A DNA stretch of 46,193 nt from AV69 sp036498205 (GTDB lineage Bacteria > Verrucomicrobiota > Verrucomicrobiia > Chthoniobacterales > UBA10450): positions 1 to 46,193 of the forward strand of contig DASXIC010000101.1 of the NCBI GenBank assembly GCA_036498205.1, given 5' to 3'. A model generated the notes under the pieces. It did not search any database, was not told where the DNA came from, and saw only the letters and a list, made by a program, of their open reading frames with translations. The first letter of the stretch is position 1. Each line of letters starts with the position of its first letter. Positions 17,460 through 25,574 of this stretch are shown piece after piece. Made by a program: the position numbers and the translations under genes.

Positions 17460-18500
17460 CTAGTTCGTGATCGAGACCCACTCGTTGCGGGCGCGAGAAT
17501 CGGACACCGCCTGGACTACACGCATGTAACGGACACCGTCCTCAAACGAAGGATGCGGCCGTAGTTCACCGCCTGATTTTACGGCATCGACAAAGTCGTC
17601 CTCGACTGCCCAGGCTCGCGCAAGTTCCTTGGGAATTTCAACATCGTGCAAGGCGCGATCGCCGAGCCGGCCGGCCCGGATAGTATCGGCGGTGAAATCG
17701 TATACCAGCGTACCACCCGAACCGTAAACCTCCATGCGATCACCGGTTCCATGCGCATGGATTCCGCTGAATTCGAGAACCCCGTCGGCGCCGTTGGCAA
17801 AACTGCACTGCACCGAAAGCGCGTCGGGCACGATGACATTGTAACCCTGCCGGTCCGGATAAAGAATTTTTCCGCGTGCAAACACACCGTCGACGTCGCC
17901 AAACCAGCGGTTGAGTACTTCCACGTAAATTCCGAGAGTCAGCACATTGAGCCCGCTGATTTCAATACGCTGACGCCAATGGGCTGGAGCGTTCGGGTCC
18001 AGGTAATTTCCGTTGAAGCTTTGCAGCCGAATCGTGTGCGGTTCACCAATGTAACCTTCAGCCAACAATCGTTTTACCACCAGATCACCGCGCATTCCGT
18101 AAGGCGGTGGGCAAAGCATTGTCACCAAATGAGGAAAACGCCGCGATGCTGCCAGCATCTCTTCGGCCTCCGCTCGATCGTTGGCCATCCGGGCCTGACA
18201 GAAAACGTGCTTGCCTGCCTCTAACGCCGAAATAGTAACCGCAGAGTGCATGTACGGAGGAGTGCCGATCCAAACAATGTCAATATCGGGCAGGGCTACC
18301 AGTTCGGGCCAGTTTTGCATCGGGACAGCGTGTGGAACATTTTCCCGGGCAAATTTCTCTGAGCTTTCGTAGGTCGAATTAGAGACCGCGACAATTTCGA
18401 TGTCGCTGCGTTTTTGCAAACCGGGCAGATGCCGCGTCCGCACAATTCCGCCCGCGCCGACCAAGCCAATTCGCAATTTCCGAACACCGTTTCGATTCAT
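17460..18500 (-). CDS. Gfo/Idh/MocA family oxidoreductase lacking the EKP motif
   Basis: NAD(P)-dependent oxidoreductase of about 346 residues from the ATG at 18500; an upstream ATG at 18542 adds 14 unlikely residues. The Rossmann motif is GLVGAGGIVRTRHLPG. In most family members a Glu-Lys-Pro follows the VHVFCE strand and its lysine helps catalysis; here the segment is KHVFCQARMAND, so Glu, Lys and Pro are all replaced. The C-terminal alpha/beta domain is typical (NVLTLGIYVEVLNRWFG). The substrate is probably a sugar or cyclitol, but there is no operon partner to say which. The gene is convergent with mgtE, only 12 bases apart. Confidence 0.88.
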   Translation of the reverse strand: MNRNGVRKLRIGLVGAGGIVRTRHLPGLQKRSDIEIVAVSNSTYESSEKFARENVPHAVPMQNWPELVALPDIDIVWIGTPPYMHSAVTISALEAGKHVFCQARMANDRAEAEEMLAASRRFPHLVTMLCPPPYGMRGDLVVKRLLAEGYIGEPHTIRLQSFNGNYLDPNAPAHWRQRIEISGLNVLTLGIYVEVLNRWFGDVDGVFARGKILYPDRQGYNVIVPDALSVQCSFANGADGVLEFSGIHAHGTGDRMEVYGSGGTLVYDFTADTIRAGRLGDRALHDVEIPKELARAWAVEDDFVDAVKSGGELRPHPSFEDGVRYMRVVQAVSDSRARNEWVSITN

Positions 18501-18604
18501 AGGCGCGAGTAATGAAAACCTTTGACCACAACATGTTGCCACCGTTCAAGAATCGCTTGACCGAAGGAGACTGACGCATCACCTTACGCCCCACTTTTTC
18601 CTTT

Positions 18605-18874
18605 ATGTCAAAAGTTTGCAGCATTACCGGTTCGCGTGTCAGCCGCGGCAGCGTCATTCACCGCCGTGGTATGGCCAAGAAAAAGGGCGGTGTCGGCCGG
18701 CATGTGACCAAGAACGTCCCGCGCGAATTTCGCCCGAACCTGCACGAACATCGGATTTGGGTGCCGGAATTGAAGAAGTTCGTGCGTATTCGTGTTACCG
18801 CCCGCGGGTTGAAGACGATCAACAAAAACGGCGCCTACCGGGCTCTGAAAAAAGCGGGCGTAATTTCGAAATAG
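18605..18874 (+). CDS. rpmB: 50S ribosomal protein L28
   Basis: An 89-residue basic protein with the L28 pattern: CSITGSRVSRGS, then KKKGGVGRHVTKNVPREF, then RIRVTARGLKTINKNG. It belongs to the large ribosomal subunit. The N-terminal Cys-x-x-x-Gly segment is kept but no second Cys pair is seen, so this is the form without a zinc ribbon. panD follows 23 bases downstream on the same strand. The first codons overlap nothing else of note. Confidence 0.97.
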   Translation: MSKVCSITGSRVSRGSVIHRRGMAKKKGGVGRHVTKNVPREFRPNLHEHRIWVPELKKFVRIRVTARGLKTINKNGAYRALKKAGVISK

Positions 18875-18897
18875 CCATCCGCCTCGAGTCGGTTTCG

Positions 18898-19287
18898 ATG
18901 CAATTGACCCTGCTGAAATCGAAAATTCATCGCGCTACTGTGACCGGCGCGAGCTTGCATTACGAAGGTAGCCTTACCATCTCGTCCGATTTGGCCATTT
19001 TGGTCGAGTTACGCGAATATGAGAAAATCCTCGTTGGCAATCTGAGTAACGGAGAACGGTTCGAGACCTATGTTATTTACGGAAAGCCACGGAAGGGTCT
19101 GATTGAGCTAAACGGCGCCACCGCCCATCTGGGGAAAATCGGCGATCGCGTCACAATTATGAATTTCGCGCGCTACTCGCCAGAGGAGGCGGCAAAACAC
19201 CAGCCACGCATCCTGGTCCTGGACGAAAAGAACAAAATTGTCCGTCAGGAGGGTATCGGGCCTTCGCTCAAGGTTGTGGGCGAATAA
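18898..19287 (+). CDS. panD: Aspartate 1-decarboxylase
   Basis: A 129-residue pyruvoyl enzyme that makes beta-alanine from aspartate for pantothenate and CoA. The start is the ATG at 18898; a longer open frame upstream is only rpmB read in another frame. The family N-terminus LKSKIHRATVTGASLHYEG is followed by the self-cleavage site Gly24-Ser25 (YEGSLTI), where the pyruvoyl group forms. The C-terminal half has NFARYSPEEA as in other PanD proteins. It lies close behind rpmB, probably in one transcript. Confidence 0.97.
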   Translation: MQLTLLKSKIHRATVTGASLHYEGSLTISSDLAILVELREYEKILVGNLSNGERFETYVIYGKPRKGLIELNGATAHLGKIGDRVTIMNFARYSPEEAAKHQPRILVLDEKNKIVRQEGIGPSLKVVGE

Positions 19288-19332
19288 GAATCCGCTTCGA
19301 CTTGCGAGACTGGCAGAAGGCCGGGCACTTGC

Positions 19333-20829
19333 TTACGACTCCACCGGAGCGGGCGCGATCTCGATAGCAGTGCTCTTGTTATCCTGCACAGGAGAAGGCG
19401 GAGCGGGAGAATTCGGCGCTACCTCCTGGGTCGGCCGCGACAAATGTGGCGGCTTCACACGCGGTAAATCGAGCGAGCCGTCATTGAACTCGATGATGTG
19501 GCCTTCGTGAATGAGCCAGCGCAAATCGGATGCGAGGGCCAGCTTTGCTTTTTCCGCCGCCTCACCCTGCATTTCCGGCAGGATCAACTTTTCTGCCAAA
19601 TCCTTGCGGTTGATTTGCGGGCGCGCTTTGACCAACTCGAGAATCGCGCGCACCGAATCGGAAAGAGCGGCTTCCTCAATCAATTTTGGCCGGACAGGCG
19701 ATACGAAGAGCATTCCTTTACGGTGACGGAAGACATGCAAGCCCGATCCCCGCAATTTTCCGGTAAGCTCCTGCATGATATTTGACGGCGAACGCAATTC
19801 TACCGACCAGGCGTTCTCGATCAGACGAGCGATGGGACGGTCAGATAATTTGCGGCTGGAAACGCCATCGATCGTTACGTCGCGGGTTTCCGTGATAAGA
19901 GCAGGGAGATGCTTCTGACGAAAATCCCGCTCTGCTTCTGCCTCCGAATTGAAAGTCAAAGGGGATTCTTCCTTTGTCGTGGCAAACGTGGTAACCTTTC
20001 GCGCCTCTTCCTTCCACCTTTCAACCAGCTCTGGATCGGTCACGATTTCGATCTGGCGCTGAAATTCCGGGAAGCTCATTCGGTGACTGAAGCGCTGCTC
20101 GTAAAGGCGCCTAAGCTGAGGCTGGTAACCGTGATGGTTGGTTGGTCCAAGCACGACGCCGCTGCTCCTCTCTCGCGCGATACTCGTAAAATTCCCCTTC
20201 ACCGGATCGGAAAGGTTCACTTCAACCTTGTAGTAATCGTCTTTTAAGGCGCGAAACGCAGCGCTTTCGAGCTGTTCCCGGTCGGTCGCGATTTCACCCA
20301 TTTGTTGGAGGTGAAAAAGAAGGGTTTCGCCTTTGCCAGTGACCCGAACGTCGTAGCGTTCGGGTTTCTGCAGGAACAAACGGGCCAGGGCATAGATCGA
20401 ATAGGCCGTCGTTCCAACCTTGATTTGTGCGACCACGTTTTCGAAGACCTGGGCGCGTGGCAGAAATCGAATCTCAATTTGCGGCGGAGGCGCAGCAGCG
20501 GCTGAGACGTTGCCTCGCGGCGAAAAATTGGTTCGGCGCCTCTCAGCCTCGCGAGGGCCGCGCCTGCTCTGGTCGATTGCCTTTCTCCCGGCACTCCGAT
20601 CGCCTTTTTGCGATCGGTCGCGCTGCCGAGGGTGCGCACGGTTTCGTGCATTTCGTGGACCCCGACCAGAATACTGATCCGAGCGCTCAATATCCGTTCG
20701 TGTCGCGCCTTCGTAATCGGAGTAGCTGGGCGATCCCTCATTTTCCTTCACCCAGGCGGGCAGGAACTTGAGCTCTATCAAATCCAGTGGAGGACTCTCC
20801 GGGGATGACACGCTTTTCTTGTACTGCAT
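19333..20829 (-). CDS. Conserved-looking protein of unknown function with C-terminal winged-helix-like region
   Basis: I do not recognise this 498-residue protein. The N-terminus (LIELKFLPAWVKE) is followed by a disordered, Arg/Asp/Ser-rich stretch (about 40-105). A second segment with a similar phrase (IEIRFLPRAQVFENV) then opens a folded region of about 330 residues with alternating charged helices. Around residues 400-465 the pattern INRKDLAEKLILPEM, LASDLRWLIHEGHIIEF looks like a winged helix; a Pro-rich tail ends the protein. No signal peptide or membrane helix. It stands alone, convergent with panD and divergent from acpP. A nucleic-acid-binding role is possible. The repeated FLP phrase at both ends of the disordered stretch hints at an internal short repeat. 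Confidence 0.75.
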   Translation of the reverse strand: MQYKKSVSSPESPPLDLIELKFLPAWVKENEGSPSYSDYEGATRTDIERSDQYSGRGPRNARNRAHPRQRDRSQKGDRSAGRKAIDQSRRGPREAERRRTNFSPRGNVSAAAAPPPQIEIRFLPRAQVFENVVAQIKVGTTAYSIYALARLFLQKPERYDVRVTGKGETLLFHLQQMGEIATDREQLESAAFRALKDDYYKVEVNLSDPVKGNFTSIARERSSGVVLGPTNHHGYQPQLRRLYEQRFSHRMSFPEFQRQIEIVTDPELVERWKEEARKVTTFATTKEESPLTFNSEAEAERDFRQKHLPALITETRDVTIDGVSSRKLSDRPIARLIENAWSVELRSPSNIMQELTGKLRGSGLHVFRHRKGMLFVSPVRPKLIEEAALSDSVRAILELVKARPQINRKDLAEKLILPEMQGEAAEKAKLALASDLRWLIHEGHIIEFNDGSLDLPRVKPPHLSRPTQEVAPNSPAPPSPVQDNKSTAIEIAPAPVES

Positions 20830-20889
20830 CGGCCCAAGAAGTAAAACGACAGCAGAAAAACTGCCACGAGTAAGCCGCCCGAAAATTGA

Positions 20890-20917
20890 TTGACAACAAT
20901 GCGAATTGATTTACTTG
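20890..20917 (+). promoter_or_regulatory. Possible sigma-70-type promoter for acpP
   Basis: A perfect TTGACA lies at 20890-20895. The best partner at 16 bases is TACTTG (20912-20917), which is a poor -10 box. It is in the divergent gap and 50-80 bases before the acpP start, which is a plausible position. Confidence 0.3.
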
Positions 20918-20968
20918 CCATCCTGTTCGGCCCGCGTTAACGCGTGCTGGCGCACCAATCCCGAATTT

Positions 20969-21217
20969 ATGGCCGACAAATCAATTGAAGAGAAAGTAAA
21001 GGACATCATCGTCGAGCAACTCGGCGTCAATCCCGAGCAAGTTACGCCGCAGGCTTCTTTCATCGAGGATTTGGGCGCAGACTCACTCGATATTGTCGAG
21101 TTGGTTATGGCTTTCGAAGAGGAGTTTTCCGTTGAAGTGCCTGACGAAGATGCCGAAAAATTGCAAACCGTCGGAGACGTAATCAAATACATCGAGGAGC
21201 GCGCAAAACAGCAATAG
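20969..21217 (+). CDS. acpP: Acyl carrier protein
   Basis: An 82-residue acidic protein starting at the ATG at 20969 (MADKSIEEKVK); an upstream extension of 21 residues has no ACP character. Ser39 in GADSLDIVELV carries the phosphopantetheine arm. It holds growing fatty-acyl chains for type-II fatty acid synthesis. It appears as a single-gene unit here, without fabF or fabD neighbours, and ends in a strong intrinsic terminator. The nearby panD gene belongs to CoA supply, which may be chance. Confidence 0.97.
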   Translation: MADKSIEEKVKDIIVEQLGVNPEQVTPQASFIEDLGADSLDIVELVMAFEEEFSVEVPDEDAEKLQTVGDVIKYIEERAKQQ

Positions 21218-21237
21218 CCCGCTAATCAAGAGTTGTG

Positions 21238-21264
21238 AAAAACACGGCTTCGGCCGTGTTTTTT
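21238..21264 (+). terminator. Rho-independent terminator of acpP
   Basis: An A-run and CACGGC pair with GCCGTG and a T-run across the tetraloop TTCG, ending in six T. It starts 20 bases after the acpP stop. The stem is perfect and this is the clearest intrinsic terminator in the window. Confidence 0.92.
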
Positions 21265-21305
21265 GTTTCTGGTTGCAGCGGGCGCTAGTGAAACCAGTGT
21301 AGTTT

Positions 21306-22451
21306 GTGCAGTTTTTTTCCGATCCTCTCTTTCGCATCAGCGGCAATTACGTCACCGCTGCGGGTCTTCTCGCATTCGTCCTGTGGTTTGTTGCTGGCGT
21401 CCTCCTGGCCAAGGTCTTCCAAAGCGATGCATTCCGCCGGCTCCTGACGCGGTTCAAGCTCGGCAAAAATTTCGTCGCGATCATCGCCACCGTCCTGAGC
21501 CTGGCGGCCCTGATCTTTTTCACCGTCACCGCCGTTAACGCTGCTGGAATCCCGCTCGCCTGGAGCCAGCCCCTGCCGGGTATTTCACTCACGCTGGTCC
21601 AGATCTTTTTGCTGGTCGTCCTTCTCCTGGCGGTCTTTTGGATTTCCGCGCGGACCAAGACCTTTCTGTTCAATCGATTTCTTGTGAACAGCGGATTGGA
21701 ACGCTCGCTCCAGTACGCTATCTCCCAGATCGTTAGTAACATTGTCCTGGTTGTCGGCGTCTTCATTGTGCTCGACAACACTGGGATTCACCTCGGAACC
21801 CTGACCGTGTTTGCAGGCGCCGTGGGTGTGGGAGTCGGCTTCGGACTTCAAAATGTCGCAAGCAATTTCATTAGCGGTCTTGTTATTTTGGCGGAGCGGC
21901 CCATCACCATCGGCGACCGGGTTGAAGTCGCCGGTGTTGCGGGCCAGGTGCAGCAAATTCGCGCCCGCAGCACAGTGATTCTGACGAACGATAACATCGC
22001 CATGATTGTGCCAAACACGAGATTCATCGATTCGCCGGTCACGAATTGGACCTATGGAGATCCGCGGGTGCGATTTCGGGTTCCGGTCGGGGTCGCCTAC
22101 GGCACGGATCTCGACCAGGTTTGCGAGGCGTTGCTCGAGGTGGCGCGAGCAAATTCGCACGTTTTGTCCGAGCCCCCACCGAACGTCTTTCTCGAGAAAT
22201 TCGGAGAGAGCGCCATCGATTTCGAGCTGGTCGTCTGGAGCAATGAAATGAGCAATCGGCCACGCCGTTTCCGCAGCGACCTTAATTTCGCGATCGCAAA
22301 GAAATTCAAAGAACGCGGTATCGAAATCCCCCATCCACAACGCGATTTGAATTTCCGCAGAGGCGTCGTGCGGGTAGAGTTGGCAAGCGAGTCGTCGGCA
22401 GGCAATGTCCTACAGCCGCCTACGGTTGAGAAAAACGCGATCAAAGCGTAG
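21306..22451 (+). CDS. MscS family mechanosensitive ion channel
   Basis: A 381-residue inner-membrane channel that releases solutes on osmotic downshock. The GTG at 21306 is the first start after an in-frame TAG at 21300, so this start is well fixed. Membrane helices occur at about 15-35, 55-80, 92-110 and 135-160; the pore helix is the Gly/Ala-rich segment VFAGAVGVGVGFGLQNVASN. The cytoplasmic vestibule contains ERPITIGDRVEV and the usual beta and alpha/beta domains. It is longer than E. coli MscS because of extra N-terminal helices. The next gene starts 6 bases after its stop. Confidence 0.94.
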   Translation: MQFFSDPLFRISGNYVTAAGLLAFVLWFVAGVLLAKVFQSDAFRRLLTRFKLGKNFVAIIATVLSLAALIFFTVTAVNAAGIPLAWSQPLPGISLTLVQIFLLVVLLLAVFWISARTKTFLFNRFLVNSGLERSLQYAISQIVSNIVLVVGVFIVLDNTGIHLGTLTVFAGAVGVGVGFGLQNVASNFISGLVILAERPITIGDRVEVAGVAGQVQQIRARSTVILTNDNIAMIVPNTRFIDSPVTNWTYGDPRVRFRVPVGVAYGTDLDQVCEALLEVARANSHVLSEPPPNVFLEKFGESAIDFELVVWSNEMSNRPRRFRSDLNFAIAKKFKERGIEIPHPQRDLNFRRGVVRVELASESSAGNVLQPPTVEKNAIKA

Positions 22452-22457
22452 TAAAGG

Positions 22458-23645
22458 ATGCCGGTCGCCTACGGCGATAACATGGGATCGTCTCAAATAT
22501 TTCCATTCCCGGACGGCACTGCCACCGTCCTTGGATATGAAGAGCTTCGGCGATACGATGCTTGGCGGAGCGCTTTTTCCAGCCGCGGCAAGGATCATCG
22601 CTACTACGAAATTATTGAGCACACGCTCGATAATGGCTTCGAACATTGTTATCTTCTCTTGCGCGATTCGACCGGAGTCATTCGGGGCATTCAGCCACTG
22701 TTTTTCGTCCGACAAAATCTGGTCGAAGGCGTTCCACTTTCTGTTCGCAAGGCAGTCGATTCGATCCGAAGAAAGTTCCCGAAATTTCTCACTCTCCGGG
22801 TGTTGATGGTTGGTTGCGCCGCGGGCGAGGGTCATTTGGGTGCGATTGACTCCAATGAGTCAGGTTGGGTCGCCAACGCTTTGCATCACTGTCTGCCAAT
22901 GGTCGCGCGGGAAGCGGGAGCATCCTTGGTAGTCCTCAAAGATTTTTCATCGACATATCGCACCGCGCTGTCTGTTTTTTCCCGGAATGGCTTCGAACGA
23001 GTGCCAAGTATGCCGATGACGCGCCTATCATTACAATTCTCCAGCTTCGAGGATTACCTGTCACATCTCAGCTACGCCACGCGCAAGAGTCTTCGCCGTA
23101 AATTCCGAAAAGCGGAGCGAGCAAAGATTCAGCTGGAGATCGTCGATGACATCACTCTGCACCTGGATGAGATCTACCCGCTTTACCTCGCCGTGCACGA
23201 GCGCTCGGCGATGAAATTTGAAAAGTTAACCAAGGAATATCTCTCGCAACTAGGTCGAGTGATGCCCGACCGCGTGAAGTTCTTTATCTGGCGATTGGAG
23301 GGGCGAATCGTCGCCTTCAGTGTCTGCATCGTTCATGAAGGGATTATCTATGATGAATATCTCGGACTCGATTATAGCGTCGCCCTGGATCTCCATCTCT
23401 ATTTCCGCACTTTTCGCGACATTTTGACGTGGGCGATCCGCCATCGGCTGACTACGTATTGCAGTAGTCCACTTAACTATGATCCGAAGCTGCATCTCGG
23501 CTGCGACCTGGCGCCTCTTGATCTCTACGTCATGCATACGACTCCTTTGCTAAACAGATTCTTTCGGCATGCGGTAAGATTGCTCGAGCCGACCCGGCAC
23601 GATCCTGTGTTGCTGCGTTTCCGGAACGCGGCCGAGCTTCGGTGA
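22458..23645 (+). CDS. FemAB/GNAT-like acyltransferase, copy 1
   Basis: A 395-residue protein of the peptidoglycan-bridge/GNAT-like superfamily, judged from the C-terminal GNAT half: SYATRKSLRRKFRKAE, then a strand-rich block with FFIWRLEGRIVAFSVCIV and a long helix ending in SPLNYDPKLHLG. FemAB-type enzymes move an acyl or aminoacyl group to an amine or hydroxyl. No signal peptide or membrane helix, so it works in the cytoplasm. It is followed by a paralogue sharing the same block order, with the stop and start overlapping. Met9 is an alternative start. The substrate is unknown; the partner transporters suggest something then moved across the membrane. Confidence 0.78.
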   Translation: MPVAYGDNMGSSQIFPFPDGTATVLGYEELRRYDAWRSAFSSRGKDHRYYEIIEHTLDNGFEHCYLLLRDSTGVIRGIQPLFFVRQNLVEGVPLSVRKAVDSIRRKFPKFLTLRVLMVGCAAGEGHLGAIDSNESGWVANALHHCLPMVAREAGASLVVLKDFSSTYRTALSVFSRNGFERVPSMPMTRLSLQFSSFEDYLSHLSYATRKSLRRKFRKAERAKIQLEIVDDITLHLDEIYPLYLAVHERSAMKFEKLTKEYLSQLGRVMPDRVKFFIWRLEGRIVAFSVCIVHEGIIYDEYLGLDYSVALDLHLYFRTFRDILTWAIRHRLTTYCSSPLNYDPKLHLGCDLAPLDLYVMHTTPLLNRFFRHAVRLLEPTRHDPVLLRFRNAAELR

Positions 23646-24841
23646 TGAAGGCGGAAGTTGCGCCCGGGGCGCAACCTGGGCTGGCCATCCAAAAACGGCT
23701 TCGTCTCACTCTTGGTTACGCCGATGTCTACCGCAATGCCAGCGACATCGAGCCCGAGTTGTGGGCAACGGCATTCGCCGATACTCCAAAGGATTTCACC
23801 TATTATCATCTTCTCGAGCAAACGATGCGCAGGTATTTCGATTACCGGTATTTGCTCGTTTTCGACGAAACCAATCAGCCGCGCGCGCTCCAGCCGCTCG
23901 TTCTTGCCACCCAAGATCTTGCTGCTTCGGCGGGAGAACGCTTCGCGCGACTTGTGGCCAGGTTACGGCTGCGCTTCGGTGGATTTTTTCAAAGCCGGAT
24001 GGTGCTCGCCGGCTGCTTGGTTGGAGAAGGAAAAACGGGCCTGATTCGAAACAACGGGAACGTGCTTCCGATAGTCGCAGAAGCGCTTGAAAGGTTCGCC
24101 GAGAGCGAGAAAATTAGTCTCTTCGCCTTTAAGGATTTTCCGGTAGCGACCCGTGAGGCGTTCGACCATTTGGGGGAAGCGGGTTATATCCGGCTCGCCG
24201 GCTTTCCATCGCTCGCGCTCAATCTGGATTTCGCGTCTTTTGAGGAATACATGAAAACGCGGCTAAGCAAAGTTACTCGCAAGAGTCTGCGCCGGAAATT
24301 CCGCGCAGCCGACACCGCTTCGCCTCCATTGACCCTCGAGGTGCTGCTGAACGCTGAAACCGCGATCGATGAAATTTACCCGCTTTATTTGGCAGTGGCA
24401 AAGCGAAGCAACGTGCGCTTTGAAATCTTCACCCGCGAATATTTTCTGGAAGCAGGTCGGATAGCCCCTGGCAGATTTAGATATTTTGTCTGGAGACAAG
24501 GGGGGCAAGCCGTGGCCTTCAGTTTTTGCACGATTTGGAACGGAACTCTTTACGACAACGATATTGGACTTGATTACACCGTAGCGAACGAATTGAACCT
24601 GTACTACGTCACGTTCCGCGATTTGTTGAACTGGGCATTGGAGAATGGCCTCCGTCGCTATGCCAGCGCGCCATTTAATTACGATCCCAAGTTGCACCTG
24701 CGCCTGGAGCTGCAGCCAGTCGATCTCTACGTAAAACACACCTCGCCAATTTTGAACTTACTGATAAGGAGTTTGGCGCCGGTTTTCGAGCCGGCGCGCT
24801 CTGACCCGATCTTGCGCCGCTATTTGGACCAGCTGAAATGA
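23645..24841 (+). CDS. FemAB/GNAT-like acyltransferase, copy 2
   Basis: A 398-residue paralogue of the gene before it. Matching blocks include KVTRKSLRRKFRAAD, EIYPLYLAVAKRS, YFVWRQGGQAVAFSF, DIGLDYTV and APFNYDPKLHL. The N-terminal thirds differ more than the C-terminal halves, so the two probably accept different acceptors or form a heterodimer. The ATG at 23645 shares its A with the stop of copy 1; a GTG at 23642 is an alternative. Both copies and the two small transporters behind them make an uninterrupted overlapping unit. Confidence 0.78.
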   Translation: MKAEVAPGAQPGLAIQKRLRLTLGYADVYRNASDIEPELWATAFADTPKDFTYYHLLEQTMRRYFDYRYLLVFDETNQPRALQPLVLATQDLAASAGERFARLVARLRLRFGGFFQSRMVLAGCLVGEGKTGLIRNNGNVLPIVAEALERFAESEKISLFAFKDFPVATREAFDHLGEAGYIRLAGFPSLALNLDFASFEEYMKTRLSKVTRKSLRRKFRAADTASPPLTLEVLLNAETAIDEIYPLYLAVAKRSNVRFEIFTREYFLEAGRIAPGRFRYFVWRQGGQAVAFSFCTIWNGTLYDNDIGLDYTVANELNLYYVTFRDLLNWALENGLRRYASAPFNYDPKLHLRLELQPVDLYVKHTSPILNLLIRSLAPVFEPARSDPILRRYLDQLK

Positions 24842-25245
24842 TGGTAACGCTCAAAAAATTTGTGCTTAATCCGTGGGTCCAACTCGCTTTCAGCGTGCTG
24901 TGCGTGACCGCTTCGGAAGTATTTCTCAAGCGCGGCGCAGTCGAAGCTCCGAAATTGGGCTGGCGTCTCAACTGGACCGGCGTTTCCGGGCTTGCTTCGT
25001 TCGATGTCTGGATAGGCATTTTGTTCGTTGTCGCGAGCTTTATCAGCTGGCTCTACGTTCTTCGGTTTCTTCCGCTCACGGTTGCGTTTCCGGTGTCTAA
25101 TTTCGCCCACGTCCTGGTGCCCCTGAGTTCCTGGGTTTTTCTCGATGAGACAATCTCGATCCTGCGCTGGTCCGGCATCGGCCTCGTCTTGATCGGAATT
25201 TTCATTGTCGCCAAACCGGTTGCGCGGATGGAGGAGAAACTGTGA
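24838..25245 (+). CDS. EamA/SMR-type small membrane protein, half-transporter 1
   Basis: A 135-residue protein with four predicted membrane helices (about 11-30, 54-75, 80-100, 108-128), the size of a half EamA or an ArnE-type flippase subunit. A conserved-looking helix-1 phrase ASEVFLKRGA and an end helix SGIGLVLIGIFIVAK fit the drug/metabolite transporter superfamily. It overlaps the preceding acyltransferase stop (ATGA) and the following half-transporter start (GTGA), a strong sign of co-translation. It probably pairs with that protein as a heterodimer that moves a lipid-linked or amphipathic product. Confidence 0.82.
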   Translation: MMVTLKKFVLNPWVQLAFSVLCVTASEVFLKRGAVEAPKLGWRLNWTGVSGLASFDVWIGILFVVASFISWLYVLRFLPLTVAFPVSNFAHVLVPLSSWVFLDETISILRWSGIGLVLIGIFIVAKPVARMEEKL

Positions 25246-25574
25246 CGATGATTTCTGCGCTCCTGATTTTCCTGGCGCTCGTCCTTTTTATCACAGGACA
25301 GCTCTTACTTAAGCACGCAATGGAAAGTGAGCTTTACAGCGCCCGTTTCATGAAGTTTTTCATCACCGGACTGAGCGCGATGACATCCTCCTTTTTTATT
25401 ACCCTGGGGCTGTTGCAGCGCTACGACCTAAGTTACCTTTATCCTTTTCAAGGCCTCAGCGTTGTCATTATCAGCCTTCTTGCCGCCGCGATCTTGCGCG
25501 AAAAATTGACAGCGCGACTCTTTTTCGGAGCTGCGCTGATCAGCGTCGGCGTCGTGCTGGTTTCACTGAGCTAG
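25242..25574 (+). CDS. EamA/SMR-type small membrane protein, half-transporter 2
   Basis: A 110-residue protein with four membrane helices: LLIFLALVLFITGQLLLKHA, then a short loop, FFITGLSAMTSSFFITLG, SYLYPFQGLSVVIISLLAA and FFGAALISVGVVLV. The helix-1 ending QLLLKHA is the family motif also seen in SMR and ArnE/ArnF proteins. The start is GTG at 25242 or ATG at 25248. Its last 12 bases overlap the end of the convergent arginase-fold gene. Partner of the preceding half; neither half has the 10 helices of a full EamA carrier. Confidence 0.82.
   Translation: MTMISALLIFLALVLFITGQLLLKHAMESELYSARFMKFFITGLSAMTSSFFITLGLLQRYDLSYLYPFQGLSVVIISLLAAAILREKLTARLFFGAALISVGVVLVSLS

Noticed and set aside
18616..18897. 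N-terminal extension of PanD
   Set aside because: The extension is rpmB read in another frame; PanD proteins start at the MQLTLLKSK segment.
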